A stretch of 64,000 bases of DNA from Sulfidibacter corallicola (GTDB lineage: Bacteria; Acidobacteriota; Holophagae; Acanthopleuribacterales; Acanthopleuribacteraceae). The notes under the pieces are model-generated. The model had not been told where the DNA came from. It did not search any database and saw nothing but the letters and a program-made list of their open reading frames with translations. Both the position numbers and the translations under genes were made by a program. Within the stretch, counting starts at the first letter, position 1, and each line of letters starts with the position of its first letter. Where the stretch lies: contig NZ_CP071793.1 of NCBI RefSeq assembly GCF_017498545.1, forward strand, positions 4,923,001-4,987,000, written 5' to 3'. Shown piece after piece: positions 9,418 through 23,866 of the stretch.

Positions 9418-10054
9418 GGTGGAGAACTCCTCTACGATGTTGCAAATGTTTGGGATAGTCCTGAACAGCGGAGGAAGATCCATCCGAGGTTCTGTCTGTT
9501 GCGGGCTGGAGACGGCCAAGAGAGGCAACCCAAACCACAAGCCCGTAGAAAATACCTAAAAAGCGATCAAAAGTCAATCCAAGGAGTTCGGATAAAATTA
9601 TTGCCAAAGCAGGACTGGAGAGGTTATCGTTCAGGGCTTGGGCGAGAACCAGACGCGAAATTCGGTCAGAATTCTCCATTCGAGTCATTTTTGCGAAGCA
9701 TTATCTGTTTTCTTTGATATCAGCACTCACAAGAAAACGTTTAGCAAAAATTTCATCAGAGATTCTCCATTCGTTCATTTTTTGATTTAACTCACCGTGG
9801 TGATGAACGACTGTGGATCCGAATTCGCCTCGCGTCTCAAATCGACAAAAAACTCACGAGGCGTTTTCGTAAACGCCTGAATTCAGGAAATTTAGTATTA
9901 AATACAACATTCCCTGAAGGATACATCGGAACCCATATCAGGTGGGGATTAGTCCTTGTTTGGCTTCTTCCTACTATGTTAGTATGAGCTTCCGTTTTGG
10001 GTTTAAACATCTCCCCATTCGTTTTTTCTTTCCATTTTTCCAGGAGGAGCAAGG
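9418..10054. other. Divergent rpmH-dnaA intergenic region with a direct repeat
   Basis: A 637-bp region, more AT-rich than its surroundings, carrying promoters for rpmH (minus) and dnaA (plus). An imperfect direct repeat, ATTCTCCATTCG(A)GTCATTTTT, lies at 9671-9692 and 9762-9783, 91 bp apart. Only one weak DnaA-box-like word is present (TGTGGATCC near 9813), so this is not the main box cluster. A minus-strand frame (9386-9688) begins within the first repeat but overlaps rpmH and is not convincing. Confidence 0.5.
10042..10047 (+). promoter_or_regulatory. Ribosome-binding site selecting a TTG start for dnaA
   Basis: AGGAGG lies seven bases before TTG 10055 and ten before a second TTG at 10058. 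It supports a non-ATG start and the N-terminus (M)LSLWNKVL that matches DnaA proteins. Confidence 0.8.
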
Positions 10055-11383
10055 TTGTTGTCTCTTTGGAACAAGGTTTTGTCATGCCTTGAAGAGCGTC
10101 TCCCAGCGGAACAGATCGACGAGTGGCTCCGACCGACGAAAATTCTGATTGAGTCGGAAAAAGAAATCAAGATCAAAGTTCCTAACGATATCTTCATTGA
10201 CTGGATTCAGGAAAACTACTTGGAGGACATATCCTCAGCTCTTCGCGAACTGGGGCATCCAAAATGTAAAGTCAGTTTTTTGAATCAGGCCCAGGCTGAT
10301 CAGTTACACCCGGTCGCATCCGGATCCGAGGATATCGACGCTGAAGAGGGCAGTGAAAAAAAAGAAGCGGTTCGGCTCAACCCGAAATACAAATTCGAGT
10401 ATTTCGTGGTCGGGAGCAGTAACCAGTTTGCGCACGCCGCATCCCTGGCCGTGGCCGAAGCACCTTCCGCTTCTTACAACCCTCTTTATTTATATGGTCC
10501 TTCGGGATTGGGGAAAACGCACTTACTCCACGCCATCGGGCACCGACTCCTCGAGAGCCGGCCCGATCTCAATATTTGTTATACGACCTGTGAGGAATTT
10601 ACCAATCAGTTCATCAACTCGATTCGCTACAACAAAAGTGAAGCGTTTCGAGGACGTTACCGTTCCGTTGACGTCTTGTTGATCGACGATATCCAATTCC
10701 TCAGCGGCAAGATGCAGACTCAGGAAGAGTTCTTCCACACGTTCAACGCCCTTTTCGAGCAGCAGAAACAAATCATTCTCAGCAGCGATTGTGCGCCGAG
10801 CGAGATTCCCAAGCTGGAATCGCGCCTCACCAGTCGCTTCAACTGGGGCTTGATCGCCGACATCCAGGCACCTGCGCTCGAAACACGGATCGCGATCCTG
10901 AAAAAGAAGGCGGAAGCGGAAAAGGTCTACCTACAGGATGACGTGGTGCTCTACATCGCGACCAAAGTGAAAACGAACGTTCGCGAATTGGAAGGCGCCC
11001 TCATCAAATTGATGGCCTACGCTTCACTTTCCAATCGGAAAATCGATCTGGAGCTGGCGGAAACCTGTCTCCGCAATTACGTGCGTGATGAACCTTCGCA
11101 AATCTCCTGTGAGAAAATCCAACGATTCATCGCAGACCACTACAAGATCCAAACCAAAGATCTTTTGTCGAAGAACAATTCCAAGAGAATCGCGCAGCCC
11201 CGGCAAATCGCCATGTACCTGACGCGACAGCTCACCAACATGTCCCTTCCGGAAATCGGCATGGCCTTCGGCAACAAGCACCACTCCACCGTACTCTACT
11301 CCGTTCAGAAGATCACCAAGAAGATCAAAGAGAGCCAAGAGTACCAGCAAATGATTACCGGCTTCACCAAGTCCCTGACGTGA
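10055..11383 (+). CDS. dnaA: Chromosomal replication initiator protein DnaA
   Basis: A 442-residue AAA+ initiator. Domain I begins LSLWNKVLSCLEERLP. Domain III starts at NPKYKFEYFVVGSSNQFAHAA, with Walker A GPSGLGKTH, Walker B VLLIDDIQFL and sensor-1 SSDCAPSEI. Domain IV carries the DnaA signature PRQIAMYLTRQLTNMSLPEI and the box-recognising FGNKHHSTVL. It starts with TTG behind a strong AGGAGG. The immediately downstream intergenic region carries clustered DnaA boxes, so autoregulation and origin binding are expected. Confidence 0.98.
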   Translation: MLSLWNKVLSCLEERLPAEQIDEWLRPTKILIESEKEIKIKVPNDIFIDWIQENYLEDISSALRELGHPKCKVSFLNQAQADQLHPVASGSEDIDAEEGSEKKEAVRLNPKYKFEYFVVGSSNQFAHAASLAVAEAPSASYNPLYLYGPSGLGKTHLLHAIGHRLLESRPDLNICYTTCEEFTNQFINSIRYNKSEAFRGRYRSVDVLLIDDIQFLSGKMQTQEEFFHTFNALFEQQKQIILSSDCAPSEIPKLESRLTSRFNWGLIADIQAPALETRIAILKKKAEAEKVYLQDDVVLYIATKVKTNVRELEGALIKLMAYASLSNRKIDLELAETCLRNYVRDEPSQISCEKIQRFIADHYKIQTKDLLSKNNSKRIAQPRQIAMYLTRQLTNMSLPEIGMAFGNKHHSTVLYSVQKITKKIKESQEYQQMITGFTKSLT

Positions 11384-11397
11384 AGCACCGCCTCGCG

Positions 11398-11434
11398 GGT
11401 TCGGCCCCGGGGACCCGTTCGCACGGGGCCGACC
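11398..11434 (+). terminator. GC-rich hairpin after dnaA
   Basis: TCGGCCCCG (11401-11409) pairs with CGGGGCCGA (11424-11432), extended by a flanking GG/CC pair with one bulge. No immediate T-run follows, so it may be a Rho-independent-like terminator or a structural boundary of oriC. Confidence 0.5.
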
Positions 11435-11450
11435 GTGGCATTCTGTGATT

Positions 11451-11751
11451 TTTTCCACAGGCCATCTGTTGAAAAATTGAAGGAGCACCTATAATCTTGG
11501 CAGTTTTCCACAGCGATCCACAGTCTTTTTCAACACGACTGTGAGTATCCTGTTAAAAACAGGTGAGGAAATGGACACTTCCGAACCCCTTGTGGAAATC
11601 CCCCCTGGTTTTCCACAATTTTCAAAAAGTTTTCCACACGCCTCAAAGCCAACGGTGATCACGGTTCCACGACTTTTCCACAGTTTCCACAGCCCTTACT
11701 GTGAATACCTGATTAAAATAAATTAAAAATCTAGAATAAAGGTTTTAGAAA
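11451..11751. other. oriC: Probable origin of replication (oriC)
   Basis: Five exact TTTTCCACA DnaA boxes (consensus TTWTNCACA) lie in the same orientation at 11451-11459, 11504-11512, 11609-11617, 11630-11638 and 11674-11682. There is a one-mismatch copy at 11683-11691 (GTTTCCACA) and an inverted near-match at 11591. The block ends in a strongly AT-rich stretch (11709-11751) suitable as the unwinding element, directly abutting dnaN. The dnaA-oriC-dnaN arrangement is common in bacteria. The exact melting site is inferred. Confidence 0.88.
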
Positions 11752-12870
11752 ATGGAGTTTCACATCGTCCGCAACGACCTGCTCAGTGAGCTACAACTGA
11801 TGATGGGTGTGATCGAGAAGAAAAACACAATGCCGATCTTGGCCAACATTTTTATTCGGGCCGAGAACAACCACTTGATTCTTCAAGCGACGGACTTGGA
11901 AGTAGGCATCATCTCTCAATGTCCCGCCCAGGTGATCGAACCGGGAGAGATCACCGTTCATGCCAAGAACCTTCAGGACATGTTGAATACCTTCTCCGAT
12001 TCTCAGGTCTCGTTCTCCATGAACGAGGGAACCATGTTGAACCTGGATTGCGGCGCGGCGCAATTCTCCATTGAAACCATGTCAACTCAGGACTTTCCGT
12101 CCATTCCCGAATGCGAGTTCGCCACGCCCATCAAGTTTCGGGTGGGCTTTTTCACCGACTGCATCAACAAGGTGCTGTTCTCGGTATCCACCGATCCCCA
12201 CAAGTACGCGCTCAATGGTTCGTTGCTGCGGGTCGCGGCCGGCGACCTGGCCCTGGTCAGTACGGATGGTCACCGCATGAGCGTCGTCAACAAGGGGCTG
12301 GGTCCCGATTTCAACGACATGGACATCATCATTCCGCGAAAGACCCTGGTGGAGCTCTTGAAGTCGCTGAAGGCCACCAGTTCCGACGAGGAATTCGAAA
12401 TCGATTTCGTGGAAAACCGAATCTTCTTCAAGATCGGGCCCAGGGTTTTGTTTTCCCGGCTGATCGACGGGAAGTTTCCCGATTACAACAAAGCGATTCC
12501 GTTGAACAACGATAAATCGTTTGTCTTGGAACGATCCAAGCTGTTGGAAATCGTGCGACGCAAGTCGGTTCTCAGTAGCGACAAATCCAAGCTCGTCCGC
12601 TTGAGTTTTGGCCCAGGTGAAATGGTGGTCGTTCTGAAAAATGCTGAACGCGGTGAATCCATCGACAAGTTGTCGGTCGACTACGATGGCGAAATGGTCG
12701 ATGTAGGCTTTAACGTCGATTACCTCTTGGAATTCCTTAAAAACATGAATGTCGAAAAAATCGAAATCAACATCAGAGATAACGCCAGCCAGGGTTTGTT
12801 CAAGTTGGTCGACGAAGGCGAAGAACTGGATTACAAGCACATCATCATGCCCATGCGTTTGACCGGCTGA
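11752..12870 (+). CDS. dnaN: DNA polymerase III beta sliding clamp
   Basis: A 372-residue protein of normal family length forming the three-domain ring clamp that tethers polymerase III. Typical motifs are FHIVRNDLLSELQLM, IIIPRKTLVELLKSL, and the C-terminal YKHIIMPMRLTG, whose MPMRL end forms the client-binding cleft. It follows oriC directly and is 27 bp from recF. Confidence 0.97.
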   Translation: MEFHIVRNDLLSELQLMMGVIEKKNTMPILANIFIRAENNHLILQATDLEVGIISQCPAQVIEPGEITVHAKNLQDMLNTFSDSQVSFSMNEGTMLNLDCGAAQFSIETMSTQDFPSIPECEFATPIKFRVGFFTDCINKVLFSVSTDPHKYALNGSLLRVAAGDLALVSTDGHRMSVVNKGLGPDFNDMDIIIPRKTLVELLKSLKATSSDEEFEIDFVENRIFFKIGPRVLFSRLIDGKFPDYNKAIPLNNDKSFVLERSKLLEIVRRKSVLSSDKSKLVRLSFGPGEMVVVLKNAERGESIDKLSVDYDGEMVDVGFNVDYLLEFLKNMNVEKIEINIRDNASQGLFKLVDEGEELDYKHIIMPMRLTG

Positions 12871-12897
12871 TCCGAATGAAGACGGGTATGTGTTTCC

Positions 12898-16376
<3,479 letters not shown>

Positions 16377-16389
16377 TCAGGGAGCGAAT

Positions 16390-18918
16390 ATGAATTCCGA
16401 GCTGCCGGTAAACATTACCCGGGAGATGAAGCAGTCCTATCTGGACTATTCCATGAGCGTGATCGTCGGTCGCGCATTACCCGACGTTCGCGACGGATTT
16501 AAACCGGTACACCGCCGCATTCTCTACGCGATGTTTCGGGAAGGCCTGCTTTCCAACCGCAAGTACTCGAAGTGTGCCGGTGTCGTCGGTGAGGTTCTGA
16601 AGAAGTATCACCCCCACGGTGATGCCGCCGTCTACGATGCCCTGGTGCGATTGGCGCAGCCCTGGAACATGCGTTACATGTTGGTGGACGGTCAAGGTAA
16701 CTTCGGTTCGATCGACGGCGACCGGGCGGCGGCCTACCGCTACACCGAAGCCCGCATGATGTCGATTGCCGAAGAGATGCTGAACGACATCGACAAGGAA
16801 ACGGTCGATTGGCAGGCCAACTTCGACGAGACCGTCCAGGAGCCCCTGGTACTTCCGACGCGTTATCCGAACCTGTTGGTCAACGGCAGTTCGGGCATCG
16901 CGGTCGGGATGGCGACCAACATTCCGCCGCACCATATCGGCGAGGTGATCGATGCGTTGTTGGCCTTGCTGGACAATCCCGGTGTCACGATCGACGACCT
17001 GATGCAGATCATCAAGGGACCGGACTTTCCCACGGGCGGCATGATTTGCGGTCGCGACGGCATCTTCGATGCCTACACCACCGGCAAGGGAAAAATCATT
17101 CTGCGGGCAAAGACCCATTTCGAGGTTCAGGACGACGGACGCACCTGGATCATCGTCGACGAGATTCCCTACATGGTCAACAAGGCGAAGGTCTGCGAGA
17201 AGATCGCCGAATTGGTCAAGGACCAGAAAATCGACGGGATCAGCGAGTTGCGCGATGAATCGGACCGCCATGGCATGCGGATCGTGGTGGAGTTGAAGCG
17301 CGGCGAAGTGCCCGAAGTGGTTTTGAACAAACTGTTCCAAATGACGGCACTGCAATCGACCTTTGGCGTCATCATGCTGGCCCTGGTGGACAACCAGCCC
17401 AAGATTCTCAACCTGAAGGAAATCCTCAACCAGTTCATTGCGTTCCGCAAAGACGTGGTAACCCGGCGCACCCGCTACTTGCTGCGCAAAGCGGAAGAGC
17501 GGGCCCACATTTTGGAAGGCTTCGTCAAAGCCCTGGATATTCTCGACGATTTGATCGCCTTGATTCGGGCGTCGCAATCGCCGGCCGAAGCCAAGCAGAA
17601 AATGATCGAACGTTGGGACTTCAGTGTGCGCCAGGCTCAGGCCATTTTGGAGATGCGTCTGCAAAAATTGACGGGCATGGAACGTCAGGCCATTTTGGAC
17701 GAGCACCGCGAGATTCAGGAAGTGATCGCCAAGTTGCGGCTGATTCTCGACGATCCGCGCGAGTTGACGCGTGTGATCCGCGAAGAGACGATGGAGGTTC
17801 GCGAGAAGTACATCGACGAGCGCCGTACCGAGATTCGCGACATGTCGATCAACTTCAGCATCGAGGACCTAATCGCGGACGAGCAGGTCGTCATCACCTA
17901 TTCGCACCGCGGCTACATCAAACAAACGCCGCTGACCATCTACAAGGAGCAGAAGCGCGGCGGTAAGGGCCGCCTGGGTATGCGCACCCACGACGACGAC
18001 TTCGTGGAATACATGTTCGTGGCCCAGACGCACGATTACCTGATGGTCTTTACCAATTTCGGCAAGGTGTACTGGATCAAGGTGCACCAGATCCCTCAGA
18101 CCGATGCGGCCAACAAGGGCAAGGCGATCGTGAACCTGATCGATTTCGAGGAGGGCGAACGGGCGGTGGCGTTCAATGCCGTTCGCGAGTTCGAGGAAGA
18201 AGATATCTTCCTGATGTTCGCCACCCGCAACGGCATCGTGAAGAAGACCGCGCTCTCGGCCTACAAGAACATCCGCTCCAACGGCATCCGTGCGATCAAC
18301 ATTCAGGAAGGTGACGAGCTGATCACGGTTCGCCGCACCGGCTCCGACGGGGAAATCTTCCTCGCCACCAAAATGGGTAAAGCGATTCGGTTCTTCCACC
18401 GGGACGTTCGGCCCACCGGGCGGACGGCGACCGGCGTCACGGGGATCCGTCTCGGTGATGGGGACGAGGTCGTGGAGATGGCGGTCATCATAGAGAACAC
18501 GGGCTCGATTCTCACCATCAGCGAAACGGGCTTCGGCAAGCGAACCCTGGTCAGCGAATACCGATTACAGAACCGCGGCGGCAGCGGTTCGCTCAATATG
18601 CGCATGACCGAAAAGACCGGTCTCATTTCCGGAGTACGCTACATTAAAGATCACAATAGCGTGCTGATCATCAGCCAACTTGGTAAACTGATCCGTATGG
18701 ACCTCTCCCAGATTCGGGATATCGGACGCGTCACCCAAGGTGTTCGTCTGATCAACCTGGACGATCCCAACGACCGTGTGGTCGGGATCGGCCTCGTACC
18801 GACCGAAGAAGCTCGAGACGAGGAATCTGAACTGGAGGGTGAACAGGAATCCACGATCCAATCCGAGGATCAGACAAGCCAAGGTGAATCCGATCCTCCG
18901 GCTGAAACTGAGGAGTGA
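16390..18918 (+). CDS. gyrA: DNA gyrase subunit A
   Basis: An 842-residue breakage-reunion subunit. The quinolone-pocket helix is [15 protein letters not shown] and the catalytic tyrosine is in [19 protein letters not shown] GyrA box in the C-terminal beta-pinwheel distinguishes it from ParC. The C-terminal tail (~805-842) is highly acidic and Glu/Ser-rich, as in several other gyrases. It is followed after 9 bp by the transaldolase gene. Confidence 0.98.
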   Translation: MNSELPVNITREMKQSYLDYSMSVIVGRALPDVRDGFKPVHRRILYAMFREGLLSNRKYSKCAGVVGEVLKKYHPHGDAAVYDALVRLAQPWNMRYMLVDGQGNFGSIDGDRAAAYRYTEARMMSIAEEMLNDIDKETVDWQANFDETVQEPLVLPTRYPNLLVNGSSGIAVGMATNIPPHHIGEVIDALLALLDNPGVTIDDLMQIIKGPDFPTGGMICGRDGIFDAYTTGKGKIILRAKTHFEVQDDGRTWIIVDEIPYMVNKAKVCEKIAELVKDQKIDGISELRDESDRHGMRIVVELKRGEVPEVVLNKLFQMTALQSTFGVIMLALVDNQPKILNLKEILNQFIAFRKDVVTRRTRYLLRKAEERAHILEGFVKALDILDDLIALIRASQSPAEAKQKMIERWDFSVRQAQAILEMRLQKLTGMERQAILDEHREIQEVIAKLRLILDDPRELTRVIREETMEVREKYIDERRTEIRDMSINFSIEDLIADEQVVITYSHRGYIKQTPLTIYKEQKRGGKGRLGMRTHDDDFVEYMFVAQTHDYLMVFTNFGKVYWIKVHQIPQTDAANKGKAIVNLIDFEEGERAVAFNAVREFEEEDIFLMFATRNGIVKKTALSAYKNIRSNGIRAINIQEGDELITVRRTGSDGEIFLATKMGKAIRFFHRDVRPTGRTATGVTGIRLGDGDEVVEMAVIIENTGSILTISETGFGKRTLVSEYRLQNRGGSGSLNMRMTEKTGLISGVRYIKDHNSVLIISQLGKLIRMDLSQIRDIGRVTQGVRLINLDDPNDRVVGIGLVPTEEARDEESELEGEQESTIQSEDQTSQGESDPPAETEE

Positions 18919-18927
18919 GACGAAGCT

Positions 18928-19575
18928 ATGAAATTTTTTCTAGACACTGCGATCGTAGAAGAAATTCGGGAAGGTTTGGATTTGGGCCTGGTTGATGGCG
19001 TGACCACGAATCCTTCCCTTATTGCGAAATCAGGTCGAGATCACAAGGAAGTGGTACTCGAAATATGTGACATGGTCGATGGTCCTGTGAGTGCGGAAGT
19101 CATTGCCACCGATTTCGAAGGCATGCGCGAAGAGGCGGAGATGCTGGCCTCGTGGCACGAAAACGTGGTGGTCAAGGTTCCTTTGACCGAAGCTGGACTG
19201 AAAACCGTTCACCAATTGGCACCGCAGGGCATTCGTTTCAACGTAACCCTGTGCTTCAGCCTCGCGCAAGCCTTGTTGGCGGCGAAGGCGGGAGCCAGTT
19301 TCATTTCGCCCTTCGTGGGGCGGTGGGACGACATCAATACCCGGGGAATCGAATTGATTCCCGAGATGGTTCAAATGTACGACAACTACGGTTTCGATAC
19401 GCAGGTCCTGGTGGCCAGCATTCGTTCGCCGCTTCACGTGACGGAAGCGGCCCTGGCCGGCGCCCAAGTTGCGACCTTGCCGTTCGGTGTCCTCCGGCAG
19501 ATGTTCAAACATCCGCTGACCGATATCGGTATCGAAAAATTCCTTGCGGATTACCGCAAGACTCAGGAATCGTGA
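18928..19575 (+). CDS. Transaldolase / fructose-6-phosphate aldolase family protein
   Basis: A 215-residue small-type class I aldolase (transaldolase subfamily 3B / FSA). Features: [27 protein letters not shown], the Schiff-base lysine in [27 protein letters not shown], and [11 protein letters not shown]. Transaldolase versus FSA activity cannot be decided here, although the small enzymes next to housekeeping genes are usually transaldolases in sugar-phosphate recycling. It is the last gene of the gyrase operon. Confidence 0.9.
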   Translation: MKFFLDTAIVEEIREGLDLGLVDGVTTNPSLIAKSGRDHKEVVLEICDMVDGPVSAEVIATDFEGMREEAEMLASWHENVVVKVPLTEAGLKTVHQLAPQGIRFNVTLCFSLAQALLAAKAGASFISPFVGRWDDINTRGIELIPEMVQMYDNYGFDTQVLVASIRSPLHVTEAALAGAQVATLPFGVLRQMFKHPLTDIGIEKFLADYRKTQES

Positions 19576-19604
19576 TCGAAGCCATCCGAGGAACGATATA
19601 ACCC

Positions 19605-19646
19605 AAAAGAGGAAGCTTTGGTTGCGGCCGGCTTCCTCTTTTTTTG
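19605..19646 (+). terminator. Rho-independent terminator after the gyrA-transaldolase operon
   Basis: AAAAGAGGAAGC (19605-19616) pairs perfectly with GCTTCCTCTTTT (19631-19642) around a 14-nt loop, followed by further T residues. It is 30 bp downstream of the stop codon. Confidence 0.92.
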
Positions 19647-19691
19647 TGGGCGATGGAAGATGCACCTGGTATGCCGATGGATTTTTTGAAT

Positions 19692-19707
19692 TGTTCCACG
19701 TGGAACA
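19692..19707. promoter_or_regulatory. parS: Centromere site parS
   Basis: TGTTCCACGTGGAACA is a perfect 16-bp palindrome matching the widely conserved bacterial parS consensus. It lies in the non-coding gap before mnmE, 8 kb from oriC and 4 kb from parB, as expected for a ParABS segregation system. Confidence 0.93.
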
Positions 19708-19801
19708 TCGAGATCTCGCAGGTGGTGTGGACTGGATCCGATCCACGGGGTCGAACCAAATTGCCGCGCGAAGCGCGGCGGCGAAATAGGAGAGAGGGGA
19801 G

Positions 19802-21163
19802 ATGAGCAACGGTTACTCCGACGTCGATGTGATCGTGGCACCGGCGACACCTTTTCGGACCAAGGCGCCGCTCGCCATCATTCGCGTTTCGGGAGAAAAA
19901 TCTCTGGAGTTGTTGGCTCGTTGCTTCCAGCCTCGCCACGGCGAACTCAAGGGATCCTGGCGCGTTCACTACGGCGACTGGATCGATGGCGAAGGCATGG
20001 TCGACGACGTGGTGGTTTCCACCTTTCGCGCCCCGCGCTCCTATACCGGTCAGGACATGTTCGAGGTGAGCTGTCACGGCAATCCGGTTTTTGTGGAAGC
20101 GATCCTTCAATCGATTTTAAAGGAAGGGGGGCGCCGCGCCCGTCCTGGCGAATTCACTATGCGCGCGGTTCTGAACGGCAAGATGGATTTGCTGCAGGCC
20201 GAGGGCGTCAACGCGTTGATCGATTGCAACACCCGATACCAGGCCGGATTGATTCGTCGTCAGGCCAAGGGACCGCTGGTGGATTTTGTTCACCGTCAAG
20301 TGGAGGAGATTCTTCAAATCCAGGCGCACATCGAAGCCACCATCGATTATGGCGAAGAGGATATCGATGCACTCGAACGAGACTCGCTCGGTGGTCGATT
20401 GGCCCAGTTGATCTCTCGCTTCCAAAAGCTTCATCAAACCGCGGCCTTCGCCAATTCCATGCGACGCGGCTTCAAGGTCCTCTTGACCGGCGAACCCAAT
20501 GTGGGCAAGAGCACCCTCTTCAATGCACTGGTTCGCCAGGAGCGCGCGATCGTCACCGAGTTGCCGGGCACGACGCGCGACTTGATCAGTGAAGAAATCG
20601 AGATGCAGGGTTTGCCGGTGATCCTGATCGACAGCGCCGGCGTGCGACAGACCGACGATGTGATCGAGAATATCGGTATCGAGAAGATCTACCAAACGCT
20701 CGAGCAGGTGGATCTGGTTCTGTTCCTCAGTGCGGCCGGCGATGCGATGGAACCCTACCCGCGTTTGCGTGAATTACCCGAGGAAAAGTGGCTTCACGTA
20801 CAAACCAAAGCCGATTTGCAGCCCTCGGACGGCGAAAATGACCTCGAAAAAGAGGGTCGAATTTGCGTATCTGCCGCCACTGGTATGGGTTTACAGCGAC
20901 TGGAATCTGAAATTGTGCTAAGATTGTCAACGGATTTTGAAGATCAATCGGTGTATTTGATCAATCAGCGGCAAGAAGAAATAATTTCCACGGTTATTCA
21001 GCAACTCCAAAACGCTTACGATGATTTTGACATGGGTTTCGGCGAGGAAGTGTTGAGTTCCTATTTGAACACCGCTCGCCAGCAGCTTGGAGAGTTGACC
21101 GGCGAAACCACCGTAGAAGACATTCTCGACCGGATGTTCTCCAATTTTTGTTTGGGAAAATAG
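19802..21163 (+). CDS. mnmE: tRNA uridine-5-carboxymethylaminomethyl modification GTPase MnmE
   Basis: A 453-residue GTPase that works with MnmG to modify U34 of tRNAs. The N-terminal folate-binding domain starts at [21 protein letters not shown]. The G domain includes P-loop GEPNVGKST, the TELPGTTRD switch and the DSAG motif. The C-terminus ends in FCLGK, the catalytic Cys motif (C-[IL]-GK). It is adjacent to mnmG. Confidence 0.97.
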   Translation: MSNGYSDVDVIVAPATPFRTKAPLAIIRVSGEKSLELLARCFQPRHGELKGSWRVHYGDWIDGEGMVDDVVVSTFRAPRSYTGQDMFEVSCHGNPVFVEAILQSILKEGGRRARPGEFTMRAVLNGKMDLLQAEGVNALIDCNTRYQAGLIRRQAKGPLVDFVHRQVEEILQIQAHIEATIDYGEEDIDALERDSLGGRLAQLISRFQKLHQTAAFANSMRRGFKVLLTGEPNVGKSTLFNALVRQERAIVTELPGTTRDLISEEIEMQGLPVILIDSAGVRQTDDVIENIGIEKIYQTLEQVDLVLFLSAAGDAMEPYPRLRELPEEKWLHVQTKADLQPSDGENDLEKEGRICVSAATGMGLQRLESEIVLRLSTDFEDQSVYLINQRQEEIISTVIQQLQNAYDDFDMGFGEEVLSSYLNTARQQLGELTGETTVEDILDRMFSNFCLGK

Positions 21164-21167
21164 AGGT

Positions 21168-23039
21168 ATGCAGCAAACCGATGTAATTGTGATCGGCGCC
21201 GGCCACGCCGGTTGCGAAGCGGCTTGGGCTTGTGCTCGGATGGGACTGAACACCGTGGTCTTTACGATCAACCTGGATTCGGTGGGACAGATGTCCTGCA
21301 ATCCGGCAGTCGGCGGTTTGGCCAAAGGTCATATGGTTCGCGAATTGGATGCCCTCGGCGGGATCATGCCCGAGATCGCCGATCAAACGGGGATTCAATT
21401 TCGCATGTTGAACCGCAGTCGGGGGCCGGCGGTTCAGGCGCCTCGTTGCCAATCGGACAAGGTGGCCTATCGATCGCTGATCCGTCGGCGGCTCGAAGCC
21501 CAAGAAAACCTGATGATCCGCCAGGGGATCGTGACCCGCTTGTTGATGGAAGGGGAGCGGGTGGTCGGCGTTCAACTCAAGGACGGCGATCGGCTTTTCG
21601 CCAAGGCGGTGGTCGTGACCACCGGTACCTTCCTGCGCGGCAAAATTTTTATCGGGCAGACCACTTACGAGGCCGGCCGTTGCAATGAACTGGCGGCGCG
21701 CGAATTGAGTGCCAGTATTTTGGATCTGGGTTTTCAATTGGGTCGTATGAAAACCGGCACGCCCGCCCGTCTGCACAAGAAGAGCATCGACTACGCGCGT
21801 TTCGAAGCACAGTGGGGCGATCGCGATCCGGTGTTCTTCAGTTATCAGACCAAAGAGACCACTTTGGAACAGGTCTGCTGTCACCTGGGGTACACCAACG
21901 AAACCACCCACCGCATCATTCAGGACAACTTGCACCGTTCCCCGCTTTTTTCCGGGGAGATCCAGGGCGTTGGCCCGCGCTATTGCCCCAGCATCGAAGA
22001 CAAGGTCGTCAAGTTTCCGGATCGCAATCGCCATCAGATTTTTTTGGAACCGGAATCCCATCACACCATCGAAGTCTACGTGAACGGGATGTCCACCTGT
22101 TTGCCGATCGATGTTCAAAAGGAGCTGTATCGCTCGGTTCCCGGTTTGGAGTACAGCGAGATTCTGCGTCCCGGCTATGCGGTCGAATACGACCACATCG
22201 ATCCCACCGAGTGCAAACCCACTCTGGAAACCAAAAGGGTTCAAGGCCTGTACATGGCCGGCCAGATCAACGGAACTTCGGGATACGAAGAAGCGGCCGC
22301 GCAAGGATTCGTGGCCGGGGTCAATGCCGGACTCGCCGTACGGCAAATGGAACCCATGATCCTGACTCGCGATTTGGCCTACATCGGTGTGTTGATCGAT
22401 GACCTGGTCACCAAGGGGACCAAGGAACCCTATCGCATGTTCACCTCGCGAGCCGAACACCGCTTGATGCTCGACGTTTTCTCCGCCGATCAACGCTTGG
22501 CGGAAATCGGTCGACGCATTGGCCTGGTGGACGAGGCGCGTTATGCCGCGGTCGTCGAAAAGTACGAAACCCTGGCGCGCGACATTCAGCGACTGAAGGA
22601 ATATCGAATCAAACCGACCAAGGATAACAAGGCGAAATACGAGCTGGCCGGTCTGCCGCTCAAGCAGGTCGTCACCGCCCACGACCTGGTTCGCCGACCC
22701 AAGGTAGGATTGCGTAAGATTTTGTCCATTGCGGATGATCTCCAATTGGAAACCGATTTTCTCGACGATTTGGAGCACAAGATCCGCTATGCGCCATATG
22801 TGGAAAAGGAAAACGAAGAGCTGGCCAAGATCGAAGGCCTGCGCCGTTTTCAAATACCCGAGGAGTTCGATTACGCGTTGGTTCCCAGTCTGCGGCGCGA
22901 ATTGTTGGAAAAGCTGACCACCATTCGTCCCAAGACGTTGGACCAGGCCTCGCGAATCAGTGGCATGAACGCCAGCACGCTGGCCATCATCCACGTTTTT
23001 GTGAAACGCTATCTCAGTGAGAAACAGAAATCGGCCTAA
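21168..23039 (+). CDS. mnmG: tRNA modification FAD protein MnmG (GidA)
   Basis: A 623-residue FAD enzyme and partner of MnmE. It has the dinucleotide fold [36 protein letters not shown], the catalytic-cysteine loop [13 protein letters not shown] and [16 protein letters not shown]. The C-terminal domain binds MnmE and tRNA. It starts four bases after mnmE. The long antisense open frame opposite it is a shadow. Confidence 0.97.
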   Translation: MQQTDVIVIGAGHAGCEAAWACARMGLNTVVFTINLDSVGQMSCNPAVGGLAKGHMVRELDALGGIMPEIADQTGIQFRMLNRSRGPAVQAPRCQSDKVAYRSLIRRRLEAQENLMIRQGIVTRLLMEGERVVGVQLKDGDRLFAKAVVVTTGTFLRGKIFIGQTTYEAGRCNELAARELSASILDLGFQLGRMKTGTPARLHKKSIDYARFEAQWGDRDPVFFSYQTKETTLEQVCCHLGYTNETTHRIIQDNLHRSPLFSGEIQGVGPRYCPSIEDKVVKFPDRNRHQIFLEPESHHTIEVYVNGMSTCLPIDVQKELYRSVPGLEYSEILRPGYAVEYDHIDPTECKPTLETKRVQGLYMAGQINGTSGYEEAAAQGFVAGVNAGLAVRQMEPMILTRDLAYIGVLIDDLVTKGTKEPYRMFTSRAEHRLMLDVFSADQRLAEIGRRIGLVDEARYAAVVEKYETLARDIQRLKEYRIKPTKDNKAKYELAGLPLKQVVTAHDLVRRPKVGLRKILSIADDLQLETDFLDDLEHKIRYAPYVEKENEELAKIEGLRRFQIPEEFDYALVPSLRRELLEKLTTIRPKTLDQASRISGMNASTLAIIHVFVKRYLSEKQKSA

Positions 23040-23080
23040 TTGAAAACATTCAGCCGTGATCACGGCGATGAGGTAATGCC

Positions 23081-23866
23081 ATGGGGCAAGTGATTGGAAT
23101 CGTAAACCAAAAGGGTGGCGTGGGTAAGACCACGACCGCCGTCAATTTGGCTGCGTCATTGGCGGCTATCGATAAGAAAATTCTTCTCATCGATTTCGAC
23201 CCACAGGGCAACGCCAGCAGTGGTGTGAACATCGATAAGGAAGAGGCCTCTCACAACATCTATCACGTTCTTTCGGGGGAGGTGACCCTGGAAGACGCCA
23301 TGATCGTATGCGAAATCCCCACGCTGTTTGCGATTTCGGGCCATCGGAACCTGGCGGCGGCCGAAGTCGAATTGGTCAACGAAGTTGGACGCGAGTTCGT
23401 GTTGAAGAACCTGCTCGACCCCATCAAAGATCAGTTCGATTACATTTTTGTGGACTGCCCGCCTTCGCTCAGTTTGCTGACGGTAAACGCGCTCACGGCT
23501 TCCGATGGTGTGGTGATTCCGATTCAAGCCGAGTACTACGCTTTGGAGGGGGTTCGCGATCTGGTGGGCACCATCGAGCTGGTCAAAAAACGGCTGAACC
23601 CCAGCCTGCAAATTACCGGTATCATTGTCACCATGTACGACGAACGCACCAATTTGAGTCAGCAGGTCCTGCAAGATGTGAAAGGCTTCTTTGGGAACCA
23701 GCTTTACAAGACAGTCATTCCTCGAAACGTGCGCCTGAGCGAAGCCCCCAGTTTTGGGAAACCGGCCATGCTCTACGATATCAAAAGCAAGGGTGCGCAG
23801 GCCTATCTTAAATTAGCCAAGGAGTTTTTGAATGGCCAAAAAATTAGGTCTCGGAAAGGGGCTTAG
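23081..23866 (+). CDS. parA: Chromosome partitioning ATPase ParA (Soj)
   Basis: A 261-residue Walker-type ATPase. The deviant Walker A is NQKGGVGKTTTAVNLA, followed by the DFDPQGNASSG switch and FVDCPPSLSLLTVNAL (Walker B). There is no N-terminal DNA-binding extension, as in chromosomal ParA. Its 3' end overlaps parB by 35 bp. It drives segregation of parS-bound ParB. Confidence 0.96.
   Translation: MGQVIGIVNQKGGVGKTTTAVNLAASLAAIDKKILLIDFDPQGNASSGVNIDKEEASHNIYHVLSGEVTLEDAMIVCEIPTLFAISGHRNLAAAEVELVNEVGREFVLKNLLDPIKDQFDYIFVDCPPSLSLLTVNALTASDGVVIPIQAEYYALEGVRDLVGTIELVKKRLNPSLQITGIIVTMYDERTNLSQQVLQDVKGFFGNQLYKTVIPRNVRLSEAPSFGKPAMLYDIKSKGAQAYLKLAKEFLNGQKIRSRKGA

Noticed and set aside
9386-9688. 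100-residue minus-strand open frame upstream of rpmH
   Set aside because: It overlaps the rpmH start in another frame, occupies the expected promoter region and matches no family I know.
20994-23063. 689-residue minus-strand open frame opposite mnmG
   Set aside because: It is a codon-bias shadow of mnmG and shows no protein-like pattern.
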